Source: Diplolepis rosae
Taxonomy: Eukaryota > Arthropoda > Insecta > Hymenoptera > Diplolepididae
DNA: 64,000 nt
Assembly (NCBI GenBank): GCA_030998225.1
Contig: JAPYXD010000727.1
Location: 1,798,001 to 1,862,000 of the forward strand
Direction of reading: 5' to 3'
In this document: piece by piece, positions 47,099 through 59,247 of the stretch
How the letters are laid out: every line of letters begins with the position of its first letter
How positions within the stretch are numbered: the stretch's first letter is position 1
Translations under genes and position numbers: made by a program
The notes under the pieces: generated by a model
What the model saw: the letters and a program-made list of their open reading frames with translations, nothing else
What the model was told of the DNA's origin: nothing
Database searches by the model: none

Positions 47099-47100
47099 TA

Positions 47101-47737
47101 CGAGGGGCACTATTTATATTTTGAGCGTTGGCAACACTGAGTGTTCTCAGGTGCCATCTGACAATTGCAGTGGAAATTTTGACATTTTTTACCATAACCA
47201 CCTTCAGAACGTTTTGTCATTAGAACGATATTTGTGTTATTTATAGGAACTAAAATTGTGTTCAGCAAAAAAATGGAATTAACTTGAGAAAATTTTCGTG
47301 CGATGATTCATTACGACTTTCGATGTGGATTATAAAGATAAGAATACATCGATCAACTTATTTCAACTTTTGGTCCAAAATCAGTTGTTGGGCCAGAAAA
47401 CGTTAATGCTTTGCAAAAACTGATAATGCAAGATCGTCATGTGACATACTGTGAGATTGAGGCAACTTTAGGCATCAGTTCCACCAGCATATATAAAATA
47501 TTGCGTGAAAATTTAGCCCTGAAAAAGATTTGTTCTCGTTGGATCTCACATAATTTGACAAAACCATGTTTTGGAGATGTCTTGAGCGGAATGAAAAAAA
47601 TGCTATGACACATGGTTGGAACGTATGCAAAAATGTATAGATCATAAAGGAGAATACTTTGAAAAAGAATAAAGCCATTTTTGATGACAAATTACTGTTT
47701 TTCACAATCAAGCTCAAAATATAAATAGTGCCCCTCC
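47101..47737 (+). mobile_element. Mariner element 4, 637 bp, both ends and TA duplication intact
   Basis: Flanked by TA at 47099-47100 and 47738-47739. Left end CGAGGGGCACTATTTATATT and right end in reverse complement GGAGGGGCACTATTTATATT continue to match through TTTGAGC, about 28 bases with one difference. Half the length of a full mariner. The well-kept ends suggest it spread or was maintained as a deletion derivative that relied on transposase made elsewhere. Confidence 0.93.
47273..47672 (+). pseudogene. Mariner 4 transposase remnant
   Basis: From MELT at 47273 the frame gives NFRAMIHYDF and YIDQLISTFG with stops, then after a deletion PKSVVGPENVNALQKLIMQD, VTYCEIEATLGIS and KKICSRWISHNLT, which are the mariner DNA-binding domain and the linker. 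The whole catalytic domain is then missing, and the remaining C-terminal end reads MQKCIDHKGEYFEKE-stop at 47672 in another frame. No catalytic residue remains. It belongs to a fourth mariner type by its wording. Confidence 0.9.
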
Positions 47738-47739
47738 TA

Positions 47740-50700
47740 TTAAATTTACTGTAGCAATGTATGTTAAATTTCAGTAACGCGAGTACATATCTGCTCACAC
47801 ACTTGTATATTAAATCTAATACAGATTTTCCTAACAATGTAGAGCTAGCCGTGAACACTGAACACTATATTCTTTTGGAAATATAAATATTCTTAGTTTA
47901 TGACATTACGCATAGATAGAACTGGGAATTATTTAAATATTTTATAAGTGTGGAAGCCTTATCAAGTTAATCCATGTGGATAGGAAGAAGCTTTCCAGCC
48001 ATGCAGTCATAAAGAGAAAGTTACCGCTTGAAAGCAGTGTCTGTAACAGAACAGATAAGCCTCGTCATTCATAGCGAATGCACTTTGGCCTCGGCGAGAA
48101 TAAACTGTGCGAGAATTAAACAATAATTCAAATTTTTCTTCATATGTAAATGAATGAACAGATTTTCAATAATTCACATTAAATTTCCTTATTATTATTC
48201 TCAAAATTATTAAATGAGTAGATTTTTATTTCTCTAAGATAAGCGGGTAACATAGCTTTGTGCCTGAATTCTCGAAATCGCTTTTCAAGTGGAATTATCA
48301 GACTGTGGAGAATGTAGTCCGTGTAACTGTCCCCGAGAGAACGAGGATGGAATCGAGCACTTATCGGCCGTTCTGTCGTACCTAAACATATATAATACCA
48401 TCGTACACCTATGATATCTACCGGAATTGTAGAAGGTATAGGATAGGGTCAAGTGACGATTATAGCACAACTCTTCTCGCATTTTCCAACTTACGTGTAC
48501 ATACATTTTACCGCAAGCCGCTATCTTCTGCACAAACTCGTAAATGTAAAGGGCACTCGCGCGTCCAAGCTGCCAGAGTTACATCCGAGTTATTGAACGA
48601 GCCTGCGGAAAAGCGAAATGTCCTGAAACAGCTCCTTTATCTTTTTCATTGGTGAGAGAAATGTCAATACATTCCTTTCATCGAATAAAAAAAATTGATA
48701 CCAAGGAGAAAATAAAATTTCACCAAAATATCTATTCTCTGCATCACACAATATTAGAGAAATTAAATTATGTCTGAATGGACTCTACATCTTGAATACT
48801 TTTTTGAAAAGCAAAATCCGAAATAGCGTGAATAATTAAAAATTGATATTAAATAATAAATTTTAAGTAAGTGAATTATACTATTTTTTGCCTCAGAGAA
48901 ATTTTCATTGGTTTGCATAATCGCTATGAATAAAAAAATTAATGATAATAATCATTTTCTTGAGGGCGAAAGAAATTATAGTCTCCTCTTAACTCACGGC
49001 TAAAACTATATCATGTACGAAAATACTCAAATTATAACTTTTATTTCACCAAATTTTTCTAAAGATTTTAATTTTTAAAAGTGTTTTTTCCATTAAATTA
49101 GGTAGATATATGGGTAAATAGTATTAATGCAAAATTATTTTCTGTTTCAGGTGAGTCTACAATTATTCATCTGTTCAGAATTATTTATGAAGCATTAGGT
49201 ATTGTATATGAATAATTCATTATAGATTACTTGTTTTTTTCAATAATATTTATTTTTCTAGAATTTGTTTTATAATGACCTGTTCTTAAAAATGAAATCT
49301 ACTCATTTAGAGAGCTCCTTTATTTATTTTAAATTATTAAAGTCTTAAATTTTTTATTACTTTATATCAATAGAAAAATTCAGAAGTTTGTTTTTTACAA
49401 AAAACTTGCTGTAGTGTAATGCTTTCTGCTTTCTGCGAGAGAAATGTTTTAAGTATGCTTGATTCAGGCATTGCATTGCTCCCCTGTGATGTAAAGGAGT
49501 CTAGCAGTGGTGGCAGGAGAATAGAAAAAGTAATTATCTTTTTGGAGGTAGCGTAAATTTGTGAAACTCCTGAAAGTAATTCGCGCCGAGCGTACCAGTA
49601 ATAATCTCGAAATATGAAGTAGGTCGCCAGCCAGAATTGTTCTTTATACTCGCAAGCCACTTGAAAGAGGTAACTTAAAGTTTTAGTAACAAACGGTACC
49701 ATGACAATTTTAATTAATATTTTTAATTAATAAATTTTTTTTTAACTCATATTTTTTTTTCACCAAAACATTTTAAAGAATCACGCGTTGTTAAAATATT
49801 TGAAGCTTTCTAAAAAATTGAATGTATCCATCATTAGCAGGCAAGACATTTCACTTTCATAAATGTTTCATTAAATGTTTCCAAAGCGCATAATAATTTT
49901 TTCTGAGAGAAAATAATAAAGTAGGTCTTGAACAATATTGAAAACGTTAAATTAACTTGGATGTTATATAAAATCTCTTAAATATAAAAAGGACTTTAAA
50001 AAGTGCAAATTTAAAGAGCCATACGTTTAAATAAACGGTGAAAGCAAGAGGACTCTCTAGGGAATCCATCTCCGAAGTGCAGACCAAATATAAATATTTT
50101 ACGAGCTTCTCGTAAAGGTATTGCTGGAGTAGGTATATCGTGCACTTGCAGAAAATGATGTTAATAATACATGCCCGCAGTATATATGACGGTTTTATAC
50201 AATTTCCTGAGCGGAAATATGTATTTCTTCCGGCACGTTGTTCGCGTAGTTTTAACGTTTCATCCCCACTCTAGGAAAGGTCGCGTGATCGAGGTTCAAG
50301 TACATTGTTCCCTAGTTTCATATTCCTGTAGCCATAAAGATCGCCGGTTATTGCTAAACGGTTTTGAATGTTCACCACACTAAGGCTGTAAACCGATTGA
50401 AACATTCCGCCGTGGAAATAATCTCGTGGATCGATCATACTAGTCCGTGAAACCCATGCTGCCCTCCCTCGATAGATGCTGGAACTTCCCCTAAATCTGC
50501 TTATTGAAATTCAGTGAATAATTACAATTTTACTCCTATTTTTATCATTTCAATCTTGAAATTATCAATTTCTTTAAAAATGAATCCATATTACGAGTAC
50601 TCAACAATCGAAAATTTCACAAGCCGCTCTGAAATTTCGCGTCTGACCCAATTCCGACTCATTCTACTTGAAATTATATTTTGAATCTTTCTCCTTTTGA

Positions 50701-52240
50701 TCTTTTTTACGTCATTTAATTATATATTAATCTTATTTCTGTTAATGTTATCCTCTAGGCAGACTTTATTTTTTAGTAACTGGATGAGAAAGGAATTAAT
50801 CTATGAAAGTTACATTGTTTGACCAGTTTTTATTTTGAAATAACACTTAAAGAAGCGAACATGAAGGTATTTGAAAGTATTATGAGTTTTTCTATGGACA
50901 GATGGAATTGATGTACCAACAGGTCGTATTTAATATGTTCAGTGGGTATCCTGTGGCTGGCGTATCCTGGCGACGAGGAGTTTTCGAGCTTTTCGTATGG
51001 ATGGCGCTGGGGTGAAAGATCGAAAGCTCCATTCAGCAGGGTCGGCAGTTCCGCCGAGAGATGCTGCTACTAGTCGGTTGTTGAAAGCTGACTTTCCGCG
51101 ATCAAGCGTTGGTTAACAATTACCCGTGTTTCTGGCCATGACCACGTGATGGATGTTACCTGTAGTCGCATAAATCTTCCAATAGAAATTTCGAGTGTCC
51201 GTAAAGTTTCCTTGTTTCGACGATAGGTGATGGTAGATTGTAGATAAGAGCAAACAAATGTCCATGTCTTTCCTCCTTATAAACACATATTATCATCTTC
51301 GTTAATTATTTCACTGAATTCTTTATTTTATAGTAAATATATTCTCTTGAGTAATATTTATTTTCATTCCTCCGATTGAAAATCTATGTCGAACTTTAGA
51401 CACAGGTTTGGGTCATGAAGACTGGTCTGTAATTTTCCGCTTTTAGTCAATTTCACAGGACTTCACTGGCCTTGCGATAGGAAGGGTGAGATTTATTCGC
51501 ATTTATTCTTCGTTCGATCGCCTTGATCTCACGCTTCAAAAGCCCGCACTTTACTAGAGCGGTGAAGGCTTTGCAATGGAAAAGAGGGAGTTCCTCTCCA
51601 TCCCTGTCCTTTTCCTTCTTTTAAGCCCTAACTCTATCGCTCTAATCATTTTACCCTTCTATCCATCCTCCTTTTTCAAAGTGAGGATTACTACACGGGC
51701 AATGAAATACAGAGGAAAGGGCTCGCACCAAGTTTCGTGTAGAGCAAAAGTTAGGGCAGAAAGAATTAAAGAGAGAAAGGGTTAAACTTCTCGCCTTCTT
51801 CGTTATCCATTTGGCTGGATGCATACGGTTTTTAATTACGCGGCTATAACTAATTAGTGAAATTCCTTTTTCTCAACGTTTTCTGAGCCTTCTTGCCTCT
51901 ATAATGCGTTTAGATCACGAAACAGTTAATTTCACATTCCAAACGCGGGGGATAAAACGTGCATCGCAATCTAAACTCCCCTCCTTCTTTTATTCGAAAT
52001 ATTTTTTTTTCGGTATGTCTTATTATGTACGCGTCATTGGCACCAACTATCACTATTGACGACGTTCAACGAAGATAGAACTTATTTTTTATGTATATCA
52101 AAGAACTGCCTTCAAACATACATTGATAAAAATGTTTGTGATTTTATAAAACTGAAATGGAATTTCATTACAAGATGTAACAGAATTTTTTTGATTTACA
52201 ATACAAGTTTTTTGAATTTGCTGTAAAGCCACGCCACCAT
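47740..52240. other. Gene-free DNA
   Basis: Unique-looking sequence. Moderately G+C-richer blocks at about 48280-48620, 50160-50480 and 50940-51240 could be regulatory. A purine/pyrimidine-biased block lies at 51560-51800. No exon, RNA gene or bounded repeat recognised. Confidence 0.4.
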
Positions 52241-52242
52241 TA

Positions 52243-52577
52243 CACTGATAGAAAGGAATGGTCGTTACAACCATAATTATAATTAATTTAACATTACTTT
52301 ATTGCTGGAATAGATACAGCAATATAGGATGTGTATTTTGACCATCCGATTATAACTGAATGATTATGAAAGAATCAACAATATTATTGATTGCTATAGC
52401 AATATTTATTGTTCGCCTTCTTATACTATATTTCTGTTTCGACCAGTTTCAATTAAAATATTTCGATTGCTGTGTTCAACATCCTGCATAGTTCATAGAG
52501 ACATATATTACAAATACAATTATAAATTCCCAACCTACAACCGAGTGGCTAAAACTCCCGAACCATTTCTATGAGTG
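52243..52577. mobile_element. TA-flanked miniature inverted-repeat element (335 bp)
   Basis: TA lies at 52241-52242 and 52578-52579. Ends are CACTGATAGAAAGGAATGG on the left and CACTCATAGAAATGG on the right (reverse complement). The CACTGA.AGA start resembles elements A and B but the interior does not match them. A+T-rich and non-coding interior. Confidence 0.65.
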
Positions 52578-53979
52578 TAGTTGTGAAATTACAACACATC
52601 ATGTGTTGTAAAATTACATTACGTTTTGTTAATAAACTTCCATTCCAGTAAGGTGAAATTACAATGGATACTTTTTTCAGTGCAGGTAAAGTGTGTATTG
52701 AAAATCGATTGTGGCTCACAACACAAAGTTGAAGTATATCTCGTCAAAAAGTAAACTTCATGAGGAACATTAATGATCTTAAGTTGACTTTAATGGTTAA
52801 AGTCGGGATTACGATAAATGTGTACAACACAATAATAAATACAAGAGAATGTTGTACCTTTTGATGAGCTACAAACTTCCTGCTATTAAATTTTCTCATT
52901 CCACAGGCTTAATCTCATGACGTCCTGACTTCCTCGTACTTCATTTACGACAGTCCTTTGTAAAGTGTAGTTTAAATGTGGACTTTGTAAGCTCTGCATA
53001 CACACTAAAACAATTGACGTTTTTTGAAATGAGGAAACTAGACTACGCACGCTTACACCTAGTAGTAGCGTAGACAGATCTAATCATTTGATGAAACGTG
53101 CATACTCATGAACAAAATTAACGACTTCTGTCTACATTTGCTATGCTGTGCATGCAAACCCTCTCGTAAACCAAAGTATAATACACGTAGCTATGCTCTC
53201 TTATTAGTAAGTATATGATAAAATTTATGGAGACTAACTGTCAATAAATTGCTACTTTCAAATAATCTTGCAAAAAAGAAAAAAATAATATTTCTTTCAT
53301 ATAAAAATTATAGGCTGTACATTTTTGCCAGTTGTGCATACATAGATAGCTCATATCCAATAAGTATGTATCAAAATATTCTGTTAATTTAGAGAATATT
53401 GTTTCCTCAAATGGAGTTTAATTATTCAATATTCGAGAACAAGCTCGGAAATTTGAGGTTTATCTGTGAAAGAAATAGCTTCATGAAAGGGAAATGAACT
53501 TTTTTCATGCAGAGGTCCTTAATTAGAGATTCTTTTTCATTTTATAGAGAACTCAATGCAATACTGATAGCTAGACACGACGTATTATACGCGCGTTTTG
53601 TAGAGATTTTCGATATAGTGGAGATGAAAGCGACAAGCGTCAACCAACCTTCAACCCTCCCTGTTTTCTATCGTATTTTACCAACACTATAGCACGTCTG
53701 AGTAATTGCGATTTAGCCGAACACAGGTAGGGAAGACGACCGCAGTCCGACACTCGCATAAAGTGCAGGAAAGAGTGAAATCGTAATTAATTACGTCCTG
53801 GCCTCTTCCCGTTCCTCTTCCCATTCCTATTTCTCTTTCCGAGTGTCGACCATAGGGCAGGGACTGTCCAATAGCACAAATGCGTTTATAAGCCCGTTGG
53901 GGTGGCAAACACGCGTTTCAAAGCAACCATTGTCGGCCTTCTTCATCTCTGAATTTCTCACTCACTCACCAAAGATACA

Positions 53980-53997
53980 ATATATATATATATATAT
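53980..53997. repeat. (AT)n microsatellite
   Basis: About nine perfect AT units. Confidence 0.85.
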
Positions 53998-54689
53998 GTT
54001 ACAGAATTTCAAAATTAACAAGGAATGTCACGTTTCTGTCACCCCCTTAGCTCTACATCTTTTTTAGTACATTTTCTAGAGCAGCTCAAAATAAGAAACT
54101 TGTTCTTTTATCAGCGGATTCGCACCTCTAGAAACTGAAAAGAGGCTGAAAAATGTAAATTCTGATCAATAACTACATTCATATTATCTAAACCGTTAAT
54201 GACACGAAAAAATGTTTTAGACAAAACTTACATAGTTTTGAGTCTTCTTTCTGATGAATCAAGAAAAATGATGAAAATGGTTTAAATAACATGATTTATT
54301 TTGCTGAGTATATTTTGTTAATAGACTGTGGAATTCATATTAACAGACTTAATATGCGTTGAAGAGTAAATATAATCCAAAGGTTTTATTAATTTTTCTA
54401 ATGAAATTGAAAGAGCATTAAAAACTAAGTTATTTTTGTGTGACATATTTCTTTGTTCATTAGCTTAGCTGATATTCATGTATATGTCTACAAAATGAAC
54501 TTGATAAAAGTACTGATAAAGGAGTGACTGCAACGTGACATTCATTGTGAAAACAACAAATTACGAAAATGTTCTAAATTTGTACTTATAATCACTGATA
54601 TTCTTTTTAAGTTCACATTATCACCAAAACTAAGAATCGGAAATAAAAAGAGAAAAATAGTTTCACAACAAGTAAAATATTCTTGTATA

Positions 54690-54825
54690 CGTCAAAATGA
54701 GTTCTCATTAATTTGTTCAAGCTTTGAAAGAATACATCTAGTTGGCAGAAGCTGTTCAAAACAATTTTTGTTGATTGAAAATATTTTTCCAGAGTCTGAA
54801 AAAACTCATTAGAACTTATTTTAAC
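54690..54825. repeat. Weak inverted repeat (about 136 bp)
   Basis: GTCAAAATGAGTTCTCATTA on the left and, in reverse complement, GTTAAAATAAGTTCTAATGA on the right. Arms of about 30 bases; non-coding; possibly an old miniature element. Confidence 0.45.
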
Positions 54826-55551
54826 ACATAGAGAAAGATTTCACTCGTTGTGACTGATGCAAAGTGGAATAAATTATCAGTTGGGAAAGCTAAAAGGTGA
54901 TTTATTTTTATGTGAGTATGCTGAAAATTGCGAAAAAACATTATATTTTTTTCATTGTGCTCTTTTTATGTTTTACTTATTTTCATCGATTATACATATT
55001 AGAAGCTTTCATGTTTCTTAAAATAATTAACTATAATTTTAAGTTACGCTTGTATCAATGAAAGCGATGTAGCACATGTCGGAAAGTTGCAGGTGTAAGC
55101 CCTGCCTTATTCCTGTTCAATTATTATTATAGCCTATACCAAGCGTGCAGTAGGTACACATATTTTACGATCGAAACGTCAGAGAAATAAAACCGCCATC
55201 GCGTCACGATGGTAACCAGATTTTCTGTTTGGAAGGGTAGAAAAGAGCGTATCTCCCTGAAATTTCTCTATTTCTCTCTTTCTCTCTTTCGATTTACTCT
55301 TCCTGCTTCATATAGGCTATCCTTTTCATCCTATATCGGCCCTTATGGCTCAACCTGTACTCGTATTACCGAGCGATCGAGCGCTCTGAACTGCAGGGGT
55401 AGAAAACTGAATAACCCTGAACTGCAAGGATCCTCTTCCGATTAACATAATTTGCGTACCACCATCCTCTGAAGTCCTTGTTTAATTTTTCACTCCAATC
55501 ACTAATTGTTTTACTTCCACTCACATACATCTTTCTTACTTGTTTATACAC

Positions 55552-57310
55552 TTTTTACATTCTCATCATGGATGAGAAGGTATTAGTTTTATGTGAAAAA
55601 TGACTTTCGAAATTTTCATCAAATCTTTACATTATGAGACCCCCTGAGTCAGAAAAAGTGGTTTTTACGAAAGTGTCTGTCTGTTTGTCTGTAGTAGTAG
55701 GTTGTATACTCGATAACTCTCGATAGAATTATCATAGTGAATTGAGCTTGGGCAAACTTTATCGGAGCCGAAAAAGTAAGGACAAGTTCGTTAACCAGCC
55801 ACATCCAACCAAAATTAAGAAAACTAGACCATTTCTTTGATTAAACCAAAATTAAAAATGTTACAGCATGTTAAAACTTGAAAAAAGTCAATATCAAAAT
55901 TCCACTTTCCAGTTAAATTATACGAGATATGAAAAAAAGTTATCATACAAAATTATTTTCTACATTAAGATCTACAAATTTGAATTGCAACATTTTTTTA
56001 TAAGATGTATATGTTTCTTTTTAATTTAAAAAAATACTATTAAAAATTCAAAATTCATTTTTTTTAAAACAATAATATGTGAAATACGAAAAAACGTAAG
56101 AATGCAAAGTTGTTCGTTTTAAAAGGATCTACAATTTTTGTCTCACACAGTTTCTGATAAAACATATATTTTTCGTTTCAATTCCAAAAATACGATTAAA
56201 ATGCAAAAATTCCATTTTTTAGAAAAAATATGTGATATGTTTATTAAAAAGTTACTGAAATGTATACAGAAAATTGAGCGCGAAGCGCGAGTGTCTTGAT
56301 GAGAATGTGTTCGGTAAGGCCGACTGAGCCTTAAGTGAATTGAATCTCCTGTTTCACTTAAACTCAAAAACAAATTTTCAGATTGAATTGAGCTTTTGCA
56401 TAATTTATCGGAGCCTAAAAAGTAAGGACAAGATCGTTAACCAGCCACATCAAACTAAAAACTGTTGAAATAAGAACATTTTTTGTGTTTGTGAATTTCT
56501 TTTTTTTTTTTTTTGAAAAAATAAAAATTGCAATATTGGTTTCTGATAGTAATGATAAATCTGTACTAATTATCATAATAACATTCTTCGATTAAACTAT
56601 AATTAGGAAAGTTACAGTATGTTAAAACTTGAAAAAAGTCAATGTCTAAATTTCATTTTCCAGTTAAATTATACGAGATACGAAAAAAAAGTTATGATAC
56701 ATAATTGTTTACTACATAAACATCTACAAATTAAAATCGCAACATTTTTTCATGAGATGTATATTTATTTTTTTAATTTAAAATATTCAAAATCCAAAAT
56801 AAAACATAAGGTTTCGTTCTTTCAAAATAAATATCCAATTTTTGATAAAAAACGGCAGAAACTTATTTGTACCTTTCATATATTTTATGGTTTAGTTTTA
56901 AAAAACCACTATTGAAAATCAATAATTCCATTTTTTAACCAAAATATGTGAGATACAAAAGAAGCGTCAAAATAAAAAATGGTTCGCTTAAAAACAGTCT
57001 ACGATTATTTTCCCTTTTGAGATATTTGGAAGGAGATAAATGTTGTTACCCTGTAAATTATTAGAAAGTTACAGAAACGTATACAGAAAATCGAGCACAA
57101 ATGTTATGATGAGTATGTGTTCCTTAAGGCTGATAGAGCCTTAAGTAAATTAAATTTCCTTTTTCATTTGTAATCAAGAAATTTAGTTACTTTGGGAAAA
57201 TGTGAATCACATCTATACAATATTATAAAATTGATTTAAGCTTCTGTATCAAATTGCAAGAAATAATCTTATATATATGCGAAGAATATAAGACCGAGCG
57301 CGAAGCGCGA
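55552..57310 (+). repeat. Dispersed repeat R, copy 3 (longest, with internal duplication)
   Basis: Starts TTTTTACATTCTCATCATGG with a perfect 8-base hairpin (TTCTCATCATGGATGAGAA). It contains the GTCTGTCTG block and then a long middle. Several blocks occur twice in the same orientation: the TAAGGACAAG..CGTTAACCAGCCACAT block (about 55777 and 56423), the GTTAAAACTTGAAAAAAGTC block (about 55869 and 56619) and the TATACAGAAAAT.GAGC block (about 56260 and 57080). The copy is therefore a partial tandem duplication of the element. It ends near GACCGAGCGCGAAGCGCGAG. No open frame with recognised similarity. Confidence 0.78.
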
Positions 57311-59247
57311 GATTCAAACGGAGCGCGAGGATCCAATCGCGCGCCCTATAGACGCGCTCAAATTTGCGAGCTGCGCATGAAGTGCGCGATGAGATCAGTG
57401 GGCACGATTATTTTTTTTCGTTTGAGTTTACACAATAAAGTTTTAAAGTATTATATCACACATAAATTAATTCTCCATCGTGAAGATTGTTTATTATTGC
57501 AAAATCCTGATCGTAACAGTGCCAAATTAATTTGCATTTAAATTTCGATAATTAATTCAAGAAATAGGGCCTAGCATTCCTGAAATAATTTGAGTTTAAC
57601 ACACCCAGACTTTATGTAAAGTCTTTGAAATTATGCGCAGTCACATCACGGGGTTAATATAAATATGATCTATAGTGGGGTATGTTCTCTTTTTTTTTAA
57701 TTTCTAAGGTATAAGTTACTTTCGCACATAAGCTTTTATCTTTATCAAAGTACTTCTAGATTCATTCCGTTTTAATGTATTCAAGTAGTATTGACTAGTC
57801 ATGGCCAGACCGAATTAAAATGAAATGATAAAATTTCGATTTGCATTCATTAGTCTAAAATGTTTGGCCGTGCAATGTAAAGGGCAAGTACGACAGATTA
57901 ATCGAGCATGAAAGTGCATAATAAAAATTTAGACAAATTTTACGTGATACCCCATGAGCGGATAAATTTGTGTTTGATATTGACAGGCACACAAGGATCT
58001 GTCTATTATAATTCACAGATATCATTTATTTGCCTGTCAGTGCTTTCTGCTCGGTTTTTATATTCCAATAGAACATTTATTAGTGCCCGTATTTAATGTG
58101 AAGACAGATTAAAAATAAAATTCCTCGTAGAGGGTTCAACTATTTATTATTGAACATGACACCTATCAAACGTTTGATGCTAATCAATTCAGATACCGTA
58201 AATATAATAATACCGCAGTGTTAAAAACTTTTTTAACAAAGTGCTGAGTTTTTTAAGACGTTAGCTGTGTTCAAAATGCAGTCTATAAAAATATCCTTAA
58301 AAAAGGATGAATTAAGGCTGGAACTGATTTGCAGATATAGCCTTCAGCTAGATTTACTGGCTAATCATAATTACAATCTAACAAAATAAGAAACAAAGGT
58401 ACTTTATTTCAGGATAGTTGTTGACAGGAATTGAGAAGCTATTGATCTAGTAAAAGATGACAGTACTTCTGCTAGAAAAGTTTGAGGTTCGAGGCAAGTG
58501 TAGAACATGTGTCATGGTAAATGATCGATATACCTATTGGTGAGTTATCAGGTTTGACAACCCATTCCTACCTAGGCCGTTCTGTCCACTTCTCTCCGCA
58601 CCTAGAACAACTCTTTTTGCACTCCGTCATTCCCTGTTTTTCTCTCCATCTATCTCTCTTTGTCTTACGCCCCCTCTCATTCTATCTTCCTCTTACTCAT
58701 CTCTCTTACTCTCGCATCAGCTTTGAGGGCCACCCCACGTTTCCATAGCGATAGGTAAATGGAATCCGTAGCGAAGCCGTTGCCATGGTGATTCTCTCTG
58801 CAGCCTCAACTCAACCTCACCTTACCTTTACCTTAATACACTGGCACTCTACCTACCGTTCCACACTCTATCTTCCTTCTTCGCGTGCAACAAAACACGT
58901 GCACATTCATGTTAGTTCCCTTCGACCGTGATCGAAACGCAATGAAATCTGAGCATTAACTGCATAGGGGTGCATCACAGGGGCATAAAGGAAATGAAAG
59001 GTTATGGTAAGAGCAAGAAATCTTCATTTTCAAGGTGGCATTATCCCCTATTTATTATATATGTACGTTTTAAGCGCATCATATATATTTATTATATGAC
59101 TTTAAACTGTACCTCTAATATTTATGAACATAAATGGGATAAAAAATTGTTTTTGACCGTCTTACTCTCTCATATTCTTTTATTAAGTGGAAAATGAATA
59201 TTCATATTTTTTCAGACTTTCAAACAAATTTTTAACAGCGGTTCTGG
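57311..59247. other. Gene-free DNA; pyrimidine-rich block at 58.56-58.74 kb
   Basis: Just right of repeat R copy 3 is a GCGC-rich stretch to about 57400 that may be a continuation of the repeat. 58560-58740 is C/T rich on the plus strand and 58740-58950 moderately G+C rich. No exon recognised. Confidence 0.4.

Larger units (their letters stand above)
52580..55551. other. Gene-free DNA with a short AT microsatellite and a weak inverted repeat
   Basis: A small palindrome (TTACAACACATCATGTGTTG) sits at about 52590. A weak inverted repeat spans about 54690-54825. 53690-53960 and 55190-55440 are G+C-richer without recognisable exons. Confidence 0.4.

Noticed and set aside
55552..55575. Helitron 3' terminus for repeat R
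   Set aside because: A hairpin marks the terminus, but no CTRR ending lies at the expected distance in either orientation.
55690..55715. The words GTAGTAGTAGGTTGTATACT resemble mature let-7 microRNA
   Set aside because: The same position in repeat R copy 2 reads GTAGTAGGTCGTATACTTG, so this is part of a dispersed repeat, and no let-7-like hairpin partner arm is present.
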